Positions 20,104-27,496 of a stretch of 64,000 nt of DNA are shown piece by piece; position 1 is the first letter of the stretch; each line of letters starts with the position of its first letter. A model generated the notes under the pieces. That model did no database searches. It saw only the letters and a list, made by a program, of their open reading frames with translations, and was not told the origin of the DNA. Source of the stretch: Propionivibrio sp. (GTDB lineage Bacteria; Pseudomonadota; Gammaproteobacteria; Burkholderiales; Rhodocyclaceae); assembly GCA_016705685.1 (NCBI GenBank), contig JADJLB010000010.1, forward strand, positions 650,501 to 714,500. The letters are read 5' to 3'. The position numbers and the translations under genes are program-made.

Positions 20104-20907
20104 TCAGAAGAAGGCCGCTATCAGCGACAATATTTCAATCGCCAGGAGCACGATGAACAAACGTTGCCGACCCGGCAGCGTGGCGCTGGAAGCTTGTTGA
20201 CCATCGACCAAGGCTGTATAACGTACAACGGCTGGAATGGTCCCTACCGCCAGAGCAAACAATGCAGTCTTCAATCCTAACAACATAGTGACGATCGGTT
20301 CAAATACCTGCCCCACGGTTCGTGTGAAACTTCCCACGCCCCAGGGAGAAAAACCGTAAACGCCGATATACCCCAGAAATAATGCCAACCCGCCGCTGAT
20401 CGTGACCAGCGACACGACGGCGACGCTCTGGGCGATGGCCCGAGGCAGGATCGCCTGACGCCAGACATCCGTCGTGATCACCCGTGAAGGGGCGTAGGCG
20501 GCGTCTTGCGGCATGGCATCCCATTCGGTTGTGGCGGCAATATCGGTGCGAAGCGCGACAAACAGCGCCGCCGAGAGTGGCAGCAGTTCGACGACCAGCA
20601 CGCGCACGACCATGCCAAGGGCAAACTGTGAAAGTCCATAACTCTGGGCCGTCACCACGACGATATGAATCAGGACCAGGCTGATCAGCGCCGAAAAAAG
20701 AATGAAGCGCGGCAATATCTGCGCTGCGGTCTGACAGATTTGCAGGGCCACGGCATGCCGCTTGTCCGGTGTGTATGTCGAGGGCGACAGCGCCATGGCC
20801 ACCAGCAGCGCTCCACAATGAACCAGGCTCCACCACCCCGATAGCCAGTCAGACAACCCGCGTGCAACAGTACCAAGTGAATGAACGGTTAGGCTCGTTT
20901 CCTTCAT
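20104..20907 (-). CDS. MlaE-like ABC transporter permease
   Basis: 267-residue permease of the MlaE/YrbE family with about five or six membrane helices. SAALFVALRTDIAATTEWDAM matches the family's conserved region with the coupling loop. The ATG at 20907 is preferred over an in-frame start 19 codons upstream because the family N-terminus starts here. No MlaF-type ATPase gene lies in this operon: the next gene is the MlaD-like protein and the upstream neighbour is divergent. The ATPase must therefore come from elsewhere. Confidence 0.85.
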   Translation of the reverse strand: MKETSLTVHSLGTVARGLSDWLSGWWSLVHCGALLVAMALSPSTYTPDKRHAVALQICQTAAQILPRFILFSALISLVLIHIVVVTAQSYGLSQFALGMVVRVLVVELLPLSAALFVALRTDIAATTEWDAMPQDAAYAPSRVITTDVWRQAILPRAIAQSVAVVSLVTISGGLALFLGYIGVYGFSPWGVGSFTRTVGQVFEPIVTMLLGLKTALFALAVGTIPAVVRYTALVDGQQASSATLPGRQRLFIVLLAIEILSLIAAFF

Positions 20908-21187
20908 GCTGAAATGATACCAGTTCGTTGACGTGTGTATGGCCCGTACGCTGATCAGGAGCAACCGTTGTAATGGTTTTCAACGCCGAATCAGTGCATT
21001 GAGGCCGACGGTTTGCCAACACCACGCCAAAATCGCAAGAATCGGGTGGCGGGTCGATAGCGCCCGATACAGAATGCTCTAAGATCACCTGAACCAACCC
21101 AATGAGATTGTTCATGCCTGCGGAAATGCTTTGTGAAGCGATGCGTTCGCTTTTCGCCTTGTGCGGATCGTATCGATCCGTCCACGC

Positions 21188-22063
21188 ATGAACAGGGTTG
21201 CCCAACGCAACCTGGCCTACGAGACCGTAGCACAGGCCATCCGTTTCATTCGTCGGCATGCGACCCGACAACCGGAGCTCGACGAGATCGCCGCTCATGT
21301 CGGCCTCAGTTCATATCACCTCCAACGCATCTTCCGCGCCTGGGCCGGCATTTCACCCAAACGTTTTTTGCAATTCCTGACCAGGGAACACGCCCTGACG
21401 CTATTGCGCCAAAACAACGACATCCTCGCCACCGCTCATGAAACCGGATTGTCGGGACCCGGCCGCCTGCATGACCTGATGGTCAATTGCGACGCGGTAA
21501 CGCCGGGCGAAGTGCGTGCGCTGGGCGACAGTTTGACAATCTCCTACGGTTTCGGTCCGACGCCGCTGGGTCGCGTCATTGCCGGCATGACAGCGCGCGG
21601 CCTGTGCCATCTGGAATTTATCGACGACGACCCTGGTGGCCTGGCGACGCTACGCGGCGAGTGGCCGCTGGCGACGCTGCTTCACGACGACGAAGCGTTA
21701 GCGGCCATCATTGACAAGCTGTTCCCGGATGGCAATTGCCACCGCCCACCTCCGCTGCTGCTCAGAGGAACGAATTTTCAGATCAAGACCTGGGAGGCGC
21801 TACTGAAGATTCCGAGCGGCCAAATCGTCTCCTATCGGACTCTGGCCGGATTGGCAGGCACTCCTCGTGCCCATCGCGCCGTCGGTTCGGCGCTGGCGCA
21901 AAACCGCATCGCCCTCCTCATCCCCTGCCACCGCGTCATCCGTGAAAATGGCGACAGCGGTCAATACCGCTGGGGGAGCGAGCGAAAATCGGCGCTGATT
22001 GCCTACGAATCGGCACTGGTCCGACAAAGAGGCAGACCGGGCGAAAACCTTGGCCGCGACTAG
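21188..22063 (+). CDS. Ada-like AraC-HTH / O6-alkylguanine-DNA methyltransferase
   Basis: 291 residues. The N-terminal AraC-type helix-turn-helix region (ELDEIAAHVGLSSYHLQRIFRAWAGISPKRF) is joined to a methylated-DNA-cysteine methyltransferase domain with the acceptor cysteine in LIPCHRVI and upstream KIPSGQIVSYRTLA. The N-terminal zinc/phosphotriester domain of E. coli Ada is missing, so it repairs O6-alkylguanine but would not be activated by phosphotriester methylation (inference). ATG 21188 is chosen over a GTG nine codons upstream. Its TAG stop shares the bases CTAG with the converging ilvN stop. Confidence 0.88.
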   Translation: MNRVAQRNLAYETVAQAIRFIRRHATRQPELDEIAAHVGLSSYHLQRIFRAWAGISPKRFLQFLTREHALTLLRQNNDILATAHETGLSGPGRLHDLMVNCDAVTPGEVRALGDSLTISYGFGPTPLGRVIAGMTARGLCHLEFIDDDPGGLATLRGEWPLATLLHDDEALAAIIDKLFPDGNCHRPPPLLLRGTNFQIKTWEALLKIPSGQIVSYRTLAGLAGTPRAHRAVGSALAQNRIALLIPCHRVIRENGDSGQYRWGSERKSALIAYESALVRQRGRPGENLGRD

Positions 22064-22404
22064 TGGAAAAACTCCTCCAGCCGCTCGAACACCTCATGCT
22101 CCGCGCCATGGCGGCGTAGTGACAGCACGTCTTCCAGTTTTTCGATTTGCTTGATCATTTGTTCCAGCCGGGCGTCTTCGTTAACCAGCAACCAGATTCG
22201 GCTGATCTCGCTGCTGGTTTCGCCACTGGACTTGAGGCCGTTTTTTTCATAGCCGACCGGCATACAAACGATGCCCTCGACGTTGTAGGCACGGCGCGAG
22301 AACATGCCGACAACATGCGACATCACGCCTGCATGGTTATTTACATCAAGCTCAAGCACGGTGCTGGCCAGCGCCCGGTTTTCTGTTTTTGAATTGGCAT
22401 TCAT
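22060..22404 (-). CDS. ilvN: Acetolactate synthase small (regulatory) subunit
   Basis: 114-residue ACT-domain subunit of the IlvN type (short, unlike the roughly 160-residue IlvH). VLELDVNNHAGVMSHVVGMF and RRAYNVEGIVCMP are the ACT core; IWLLVNEDARLEQMIKQIEK follows. It confers valine feedback on the catalytic subunit. The ATG at 22404 has GGAGG six bases upstream; a TTG two codons earlier is less likely. It starts 2 bases after the ilvB stop. Confidence 0.93.
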   Translation of the reverse strand: MNANSKTENRALASTVLELDVNNHAGVMSHVVGMFSRRAYNVEGIVCMPVGYEKNGLKSSGETSSEISRIWLLVNEDARLEQMIKQIEKLEDVLSLRRHGAEHEVFERLEEFFH

Positions 22405-22406
22405 AT

Positions 22407-24089
22407 TCAACCTCCGATCATGTCTTTGTTGGCTGCGCCTGGCGCCACCATGGGTAAAACCTGCTCATGCCTGTCAATGCTGGCATGGATCAACACCGGG
22501 CCGGGCAAGGACAACGCCGCCCGCAGCGCCGAACTCGGGTCGCCCGCATTGTCGAGGTCAAGGGTCTGCCAGCCAAAGCCTTCGGCAACCTTGATGAAGT
22601 CCGGCATGCCCCTGAATTTTGAAGCGAAAATACGCTCGCCATAGAACATGGTTTGCTGCTGGAACACCAGGCCCAACGATGCATTGTTCATCAGCACAAC
22701 TTTGACGTTGGCCACTTCTTCCGCCGCCGTGGCGAATTCCTGCACGTTCATCAATATGCTCCCGTCGCCAGTGAAGCAAACGACCGTACGCTGCGGTTCG
22801 GCAAGCGCTGCACCGATCGCCGCCGGCAACCCGAATCCCATCGTCCCCAATCCGCCCGAAGTCAGCCATTGGCGCGGTCGTCGCAGCGGGTAGGCTTGCG
22901 CGACCCACATCTGATGCTGTCCGACATCGGTGCTGATCGTCGCTTCGTCATCGAGGCAATCGGCCACGGCGCGTATCAGGCCGTAAGGCATGCGTGGATC
23001 GTCGATGCCCGGCATGCGCAACGGATGCGTCGCCTTCAGATCGGCCACGCGCGCCAGCCAGGGCTTGCGCAGAATGGCCTCGACCTGTGGCACCAGTTGC
23101 CCGAGAACGGCCTTGACGTCACCGGCGATACCGACATGCGCCGTCTTGATCTTGTCGAGTTCGGAAGGGTCGATGTCAATGTGGATGATTTTGGCTTGCG
23201 AACAGAAAGCCGCCACCTTACCCGTCGCCCGATCGTCGAAGCGTGCACCAACGGCAATCAGCAGATCGCACTCATCGAGCGCCAGATTGGTGCAGCGCGC
23301 GCCGTGCATGCCAAGCATTCCGAGCGATAGGGGATGATCAACCGGCATCGCTCCCAACGCCATCAGCGTCATCACGCTCGGCAAGCCGGCCTTTTCTGCC
23401 AGGGCCACCGCCGACCCTGAGGCACCGGAGTGAACGACCCCTCCGCCCAGATAGAGAATGGGGCGTGCGGCGCCGTTGATCATCGCCGCCGCACGGGAAA
23501 TCAGCACGGCATCCGGTGCCGGTGCCGGATCGGACGCGCCGGGCGCAGGCCAGTCGCTTACTTCAATGGACTGGTTCTGCACGTCCTTGGGAATATCGAC
23601 AAGCACCGGGCCGGGGCGTCCGGAGGCGGCCAGGCGGAATGCGTGCGGAATAACCTCAAGCAACTCCTCGGCCGAACCCACCAGAAAATTATGCTTGGTG
23701 ATTGGAATCGTCAAGCCATAGGTGTCGACTTCCTGAAACGCATCGGTACCGATCATCGATTTGGGCACCTGCCCGGTAATCGCCACCAGCGGAATCGAAT
23801 CGAGCTTGGCGTCGGCAATGGCCGTCAACAAATTGGTTGCGCCGGGGCCCGAAGAGGCCATGCAGACCGCGACTTCTCCGCTGGCCCGGGCGATGCCCTG
23901 TGCGATGAAGCCGGCGCCCTGTTCATGACGTGCAAGTACATGATGGATCTGGGTCGACTGCGACAGGGCGTCGTAGATCGGCAGAATCGCGCCGCCGGGA
24001 ATGCCGGACAATAGTCGCACGCCCTGCCTTTCAAGCAGGCGCACCACGATTTGCGCACCGGTGAGGATTTCGCTTCGTTTGCTGGTCAT
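22407..24089 (-). CDS. ilvB: Acetolactate synthase large (catalytic) subunit
   Basis: 560-residue thiamine-diphosphate enzyme making acetolactate/acetohydroxybutyrate for valine, leucine and isoleucine. The activating Glu is in ARHEQGAGFIAQG. The ThDP-binding motif runs from GDGSILMN to MNN near residue 460. An FAD-binding central domain is present. The start is the second ATG of AAGGAGATGTTCATG, which has the better SD spacing. Together with ilvN it forms an ilvBN pair behind a valine-rich leader and terminator, which suggests attenuation. Confidence 0.94.
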   Translation of the reverse strand: MTSKRSEILTGAQIVVRLLERQGVRLLSGIPGGAILPIYDALSQSTQIHHVLARHEQGAGFIAQGIARASGEVAVCMASSGPGATNLLTAIADAKLDSIPLVAITGQVPKSMIGTDAFQEVDTYGLTIPITKHNFLVGSAEELLEVIPHAFRLAASGRPGPVLVDIPKDVQNQSIEVSDWPAPGASDPAPAPDAVLISRAAAMINGAARPILYLGGGVVHSGASGSAVALAEKAGLPSVMTLMALGAMPVDHPLSLGMLGMHGARCTNLALDECDLLIAVGARFDDRATGKVAAFCSQAKIIHIDIDPSELDKIKTAHVGIAGDVKAVLGQLVPQVEAILRKPWLARVADLKATHPLRMPGIDDPRMPYGLIRAVADCLDDEATISTDVGQHQMWVAQAYPLRRPRQWLTSGGLGTMGFGLPAAIGAALAEPQRTVVCFTGDGSILMNVQEFATAAEEVANVKVVLMNNASLGLVFQQQTMFYGERIFASKFRGMPDFIKVAEGFGWQTLDLDNAGDPSSALRAALSLPGPVLIHASIDRHEQVLPMVAPGAANKDMIGG

Positions 24090-24147
24090 GAACATCTCCT
24101 TCTGATTACTGATGCTGTTAGCGGCCATTCCGGGAGGTCCTAAATGC

Positions 24148-24181
24148 AAAAACCCCGCTCGGTTTGCACCGGCGGGGTTTT
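24148..24181 (-). terminator. ilvBN attenuator terminator
   Basis: The 10-base arm AAAACCCCGC (24149-24158) pairs with GCGGGGTTTT (24172-24181), and an inner CGGT/ACCG extends it around a 4-base loop with one bulge. On the minus strand the hairpin runs into TTTTTG. It lies between the leader-peptide stop (24210) and the ilvB start (24089), the position of an attenuator. Confidence 0.85.
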
Positions 24182-24209
24182 GGAATCTTCTGTCGTTTTA
24201 CGCTTCGAC

Positions 24210-24371
24210 TTACTTTCTTCCTGACCTGGGCGGCGCATGGGTTGATACGCGTACTACACGTACGACGCGTACTACCGGTACTGCACCGCGGGCAATGACG
24301 AACGCTGCCGTAGCCGCCGCCAGAGCGATAAGCGTTGCGAAAGCAGGTAGGTCAAAAGCAGCCATGGTCAT
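24210..24371 (-). CDS. ilvBN leader peptide (valine-rich, IvbL-like)
   Basis: 53 codons from ATG 24371 (or 51 from the in-frame ATG 24365) to TAA at 24210-24212. Near the end the peptide reads VPVVRVVRVVRV: eight valines in twelve residues, seven encoded by GTA and one by GTC. It is followed 28 bases later by a strong hairpin with a T-run, then by ilvB. E. coli ilvBN has an analogous leader, IvbL, with runs of valine and a VRVV motif. A role sensing charged tRNA-Val is inferred from this. The start has no strong SD, so the exact N-terminus is unsure. Confidence 0.75.
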   Translation of the reverse strand: MTMAAFDLPAFATLIALAAATAAFVIARGAVPVVRVVRVVRVSTHAPPRSGRK

Positions 24372-24633
24372 TCAGTCAAATTCGTAAACACACGGTCGAA
24401 TTAGAAACGAGTACGACGAAAAACACAAGCCCTATTTATAAGCTTGGTGGAAATAATTCACGCGACGATAGTCTCCGGAAGAGTTGCCAGAAACTGTTTA
24501 ACGGAATGTTGTCTAAGCAAAATGCGCTGCGTTATTCAACCTCAAACCAGAATGCCATGAGCCCGAATAAGGTGGATCGAACGAAACTTGTCCGGCTGAC
24601 CGATCTGCCAAACGTCGGTCAGGATGGTCAGCG

Positions 24634-25197
24634 ATGACGGAACTCTACATCAGCACCGACGTCGAGACCGACGGGCCGATCCCGGGACCGCATTCGATGT
24701 TGAGCCTCGGATCGGCAGCCTACACGGCCGATAAGCAAATCCTCTCGACTTTCAGCGCCAACCTTGAAACGCTTCCCGAGGCCAGCGCTCACCCCAAGAC
24801 AACCGCATGGTGGGCAACACAACCGGATGCCTGGGCGGCCTGCCGCAAGGATCTTGAATCACCTGGCGCGGCCATGATGCGCTATGTGGCCTGGCTCAAG
24901 TCGCTGCCCGGTCGCCTTGTATTCGTCGCTTACCCGGCAGGTTTCGACTTCACCTTTGTCTATTGGTATTTGATCCGCTTTGCCGGCGAAAGCCCCTTCA
25001 GCTTTTCCGCCCTGGACATGAAATCATTCGCCATGGCGCATCTCCGCAAAGACTACCGCGACATCACGAAAACCAATATGCCCAGCCATTGGTTCGACGC
25101 GCTGCCGCATACGCACGTCGCGCTGGACGATGCCATCGAACAGGGCGCGTTGTTCTGCAACATGCTCAACGAGAATCGTGCAATTGACCGAACATGA
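24634..25197 (+). CDS. DnaQ-like 3'-5' exonuclease
   Basis: 187-residue DEDDh exonuclease. The first motif is [20 protein letters not shown] with the Asp/Glu pair at about residues 9 and 11. The middle Asp is in YPAGFDFTF, and the last motif is [11 protein letters not shown] with the catalytic His and Asp. No polymerase or other domain is attached, and the length suits small oligoribonuclease/RNase T-like proteins. Substrate unknown. It is divergent from the ilvBN leader and followed by a GST gene 35 bases later. Confidence 0.8.
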   Translation: MTELYISTDVETDGPIPGPHSMLSLGSAAYTADKQILSTFSANLETLPEASAHPKTTAWWATQPDAWAACRKDLESPGAAMMRYVAWLKSLPGRLVFVAYPAGFDFTFVYWYLIRFAGESPFSFSALDMKSFAMAHLRKDYRDITKTNMPSHWFDALPHTHVALDDAIEQGALFCNMLNENRAIDRT

Positions 25198-25232
25198 GTA
25201 TTCGGAATCGATAACCATAAATAGGAGACGCC

Positions 25233-25871
25233 ATGCTGCTCATTGGAATGCTTGACTCGCCTTATGTTCGCCGCGTGGCGATCTCGCTTCAACTGCTCGG
25301 CCTGAACTTCGAACACCGCTCGATCTCCGTGTTCAGCACGTTTTCCCAGTTCCAGCAGATCAATCCGGTGGTCAAGGCCCCGACGCTGGTCTGCGATGAC
25401 GGTGAAATCTTGATGGATTCAAGCCTGATTCTCGAATACGCCGAAGCGCTGGCCGGCCCTGGAAAAAGTCTGTTGCCCACTAACGTTTCCGAGCTTCAGC
25501 ACAGCCTTTGTGCCATCGGTCTGGCACTCGCCGCATGCGAAAAAAGCGTACAGATCATTTATGAGCGGAACTTGCGGCCGGCCGAGAAGCAGCATGAACC
25601 CTGGGTCGAGCGCGTGCGCGGTCAACTCCTGGCGGCCTTCGGAGCACTTGAGAAAGGACTGCAGCGCCGACCGTTGGCTTGCAACAGTACACGTATCGAC
25701 CAGACGGGTATCAGCGTGGCGGTGGCCTGGCATTTCACGCAACAGATGCTTCCTGAAATCGTCCCGGCATTGAACTACCCGGCCTTACGCGAATTCTCAG
25801 GAAACGCCGAAACCCTGCCAGAATTCGTCGCGGCGCCCCACGGTTCGGGCACCTATCGCCGTACGCAATAA
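25233..25871 (+). CDS. Glutathione S-transferase family protein
   Basis: 212 residues. The N-terminal thioredoxin-like domain starts MLLIGMLDSPYVRRVAISLQ, with the glutathione-binding proline in VKAPTLVCDDG and the conserved acidic-Ser pair in LMDSSLILEYAE. An all-helical C-terminal domain follows. The Ser of SPYVRR is the likely catalytic residue. A good SD (AGGAG) lies 7 bases before the ATG. Physiological substrate unknown. Confidence 0.85.
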   Translation: MLLIGMLDSPYVRRVAISLQLLGLNFEHRSISVFSTFSQFQQINPVVKAPTLVCDDGEILMDSSLILEYAEALAGPGKSLLPTNVSELQHSLCAIGLALAACEKSVQIIYERNLRPAEKQHEPWVERVRGQLLAAFGALEKGLQRRPLACNSTRIDQTGISVAVAWHFTQQMLPEIVPALNYPALREFSGNAETLPEFVAAPHGSGTYRRTQ

Positions 25872-26063
25872 TTTTTGCGAGTCAAAGCAGTCCGGCCCAC
25901 AGGCGCGCCTGAACGCCCAAGTACACGGCCTTCTTCAGGCCGACAGGCGTGTCAGGCAATGGCGATGCTGCTCCTGCGGCATACCGTCGCGAGATCGCCT
26001 ATCAGCGGGCATTTCGGGGCAATGCCGTGGCTGACAACACTCGCTGACCGATACGTCTGCGCT

Positions 26064-26238
26064 TCAGCCCAAGGCTTTATCCACGACTTCGAAGACATCG
26101 CGCGACAATCCTGCGTGTTGCCTGAGCGACTCCAGCACCGCGCGCGCGTGACGCTGGTGCTCGGCATCGAATCTCTTCCAGCGATCGAAACTGCGTGCCA
26201 TCCGCGCGGCGATCTGCGGATTGATATGCCTCAGCGAA
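26064..26238 (-). pseudogene. Detached copy of the pepN 3' end
   Basis: On the minus strand, downstream of the MFS gene, a short frame encodes HINPQIAARMARSFDRWKRF and then a tail ending VFEVVDKALG and a stop. This matches the last 50 or so residues of the complete PepN encoded at 27496-30159 (VNPQVAARMARSFDRWKRF, ending VFEVVSRALAP). The core is identical over 59 bases. There is no upstream PepN sequence and no start codon, so it is a fragment, not a gene. It suggests a tandem duplication or an older second pepN that was deleted. Confidence 0.85.
26154..26212 (+). repeat. 59-base direct repeat, copy 1 (pepN tail fragment)
   Basis: Bases 26154-26212 are identical to 27589-27647, in the same orientation, 1.4 kb apart. 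Similarity continues on both sides with mismatches. The repeat is the coding sequence of the PepN C-terminal helix region. Confidence 0.92.
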
Positions 26239-26302
26239 AGACCAAGTTTGTTTTCGTGTCCGCTGGCGTTCGGTTTCAGCGCTGCAGTCGGCGGATGTGC
26301 GG

Positions 26303-27496
26303 CTAAGACATTACGGAATGGCGACCGGATACTTTGAAAGCATAAAGTGCTGCGATCAGCCCCGCGGCCAGCAGCAAGCCCGACGGTAGAAATGTCATCA
26401 GGCCTTGCAGCTGCGGACTGTGTGGCAGCAACGTGCTGACTAACAGGATCCGGCCAAAGGTCGCCAGCGCGAGCACCGCGAAAAAACTGCCCATGAACAG
26501 ACCTTCCGCACCACGCGTCCCCGACGTCGAGGCGTACTCCATCAGGCCAGCAAGAGCAGCGGCCCAACCGACACCGCTCAGCACTTGCATCACCACCAGC
26601 GATGGCAAGCTGTCGACTACCGCTGACGCGTAGCTGCCAAGCGCTGTCAGAAAAATGCCCGCGGCTGCGACGGTCAGCATGCCGAGGCGCTTCACCAGCG
26701 CGCCGACGGCAGGCAGAGCGGCAAAAAAGCCGACCCACAGCAAGGGCATCAACCAGGGCAGGTTTTCCTTTGCCGCATGCGCCAGATACTGCGGCCCTGC
26801 ATTGACGAAGGCATGCAACTGTAAGCCGCCAGCTGCCAGCACCAGGACCGACAGCGCCGGTGCATACACGGCAAAGGCGACGGGTTGCAGCGCCTCGACA
26901 CGGGTCTCAGGGCCGGCAGCCATGACCGTGCGCATCAGTACGACAACGGCAATCAACAGCGTGACGGCAGCAAGCACAAACGGCAAACGCGGATCGACGC
27001 CCTTGAGCAGCGTGCCGACGTAGGGCGACAAGGCCGCCGCAAGCGCCATCCCCGCGGCGTACCAGCGAACCAGACTGCCCTGCTGCGCCGCCCTGGCACG
27101 CTTGGCAAGCAACACCACGGTTGGCGCGCGCAGGACCGAGGCGCTGAGTACCCATATGAATAAAACAGCAATAAGCAAGCTCGGCGAGACATTTCCGGAC
27201 ATTGGCAGCAACACGAAGGCGAAGGTTGAAATGATCGTGAGCCACAAGAGCAGGCGGGCCAGCTTGCGGTAACCATCGGTTAGGCGATCGGCAACTAGCG
27301 CAAAGGCAATGTCCATGACGGCAAAAATCAGCTGATCTGCCATCAGCAGGAGCGGCAGCCATGCTCTTGCCATATGGGCCGATGCAAGCAGCTCCGGCAG
27401 ATAGATCACATACACCGTCCAGCCCAGCGTGAAGAAGAACTGCACGCTGGCCAGAGCCGGACCTCCGGCCGCTTTGGGTTCGCCGGCCGAAACCAT
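26303..27496 (-). CDS. MFS transporter
   Basis: 397-residue membrane protein with about twelve hydrophobic helices. ALVADRLTDGYRKLARLLLW resembles the cytoplasmic loop 2-3 motif of the major facilitator superfamily (D-R-x-x-G/R-R/K). Substrate not predictable. The ATG at 27496 shares one base with the pepN stop (TGATG), so it is coupled to pepN. The open frame extends far upstream inside pepN and that part is not real. It is followed by a fragment of the pepN 3' end, so this gene is bracketed by pepN sequence. Confidence 0.8.
   Translation of the reverse strand: MVSAGEPKAAGGPALASVQFFFTLGWTVYVIYLPELLASAHMARAWLPLLLMADQLIFAVMDIAFALVADRLTDGYRKLARLLLWLTIISTFAFVLLPMSGNVSPSLLIAVLFIWVLSASVLRAPTVVLLAKRARAAQQGSLVRWYAAGMALAAALSPYVGTLLKGVDPRLPFVLAAVTLLIAVVVLMRTVMAAGPETRVEALQPVAFAVYAPALSVLVLAAGGLQLHAFVNAGPQYLAHAAKENLPWLMPLLWVGFFAALPAVGALVKRLGMLTVAAAGIFLTALGSYASAVVDSLPSLVVMQVLSGVGWAAALAGLMEYASTSGTRGAEGLFMGSFFAVLALATFGRILLVSTLLPHSPQLQGLMTFLPSGLLLAAGLIAALYAFKVSGRHSVMS

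Noticed and set aside
24241-24300. Repeated GTA/CGC triplets as a DNA repeat or CRISPR-like array
   Set aside because: The repetition is explained by Val-Val-Arg codons of the leader peptide.
24435-24440. TATAAA as -10 of the ilvBN leader transcript
   Set aside because: No acceptable -35 at 16-18 bases; left unassigned.
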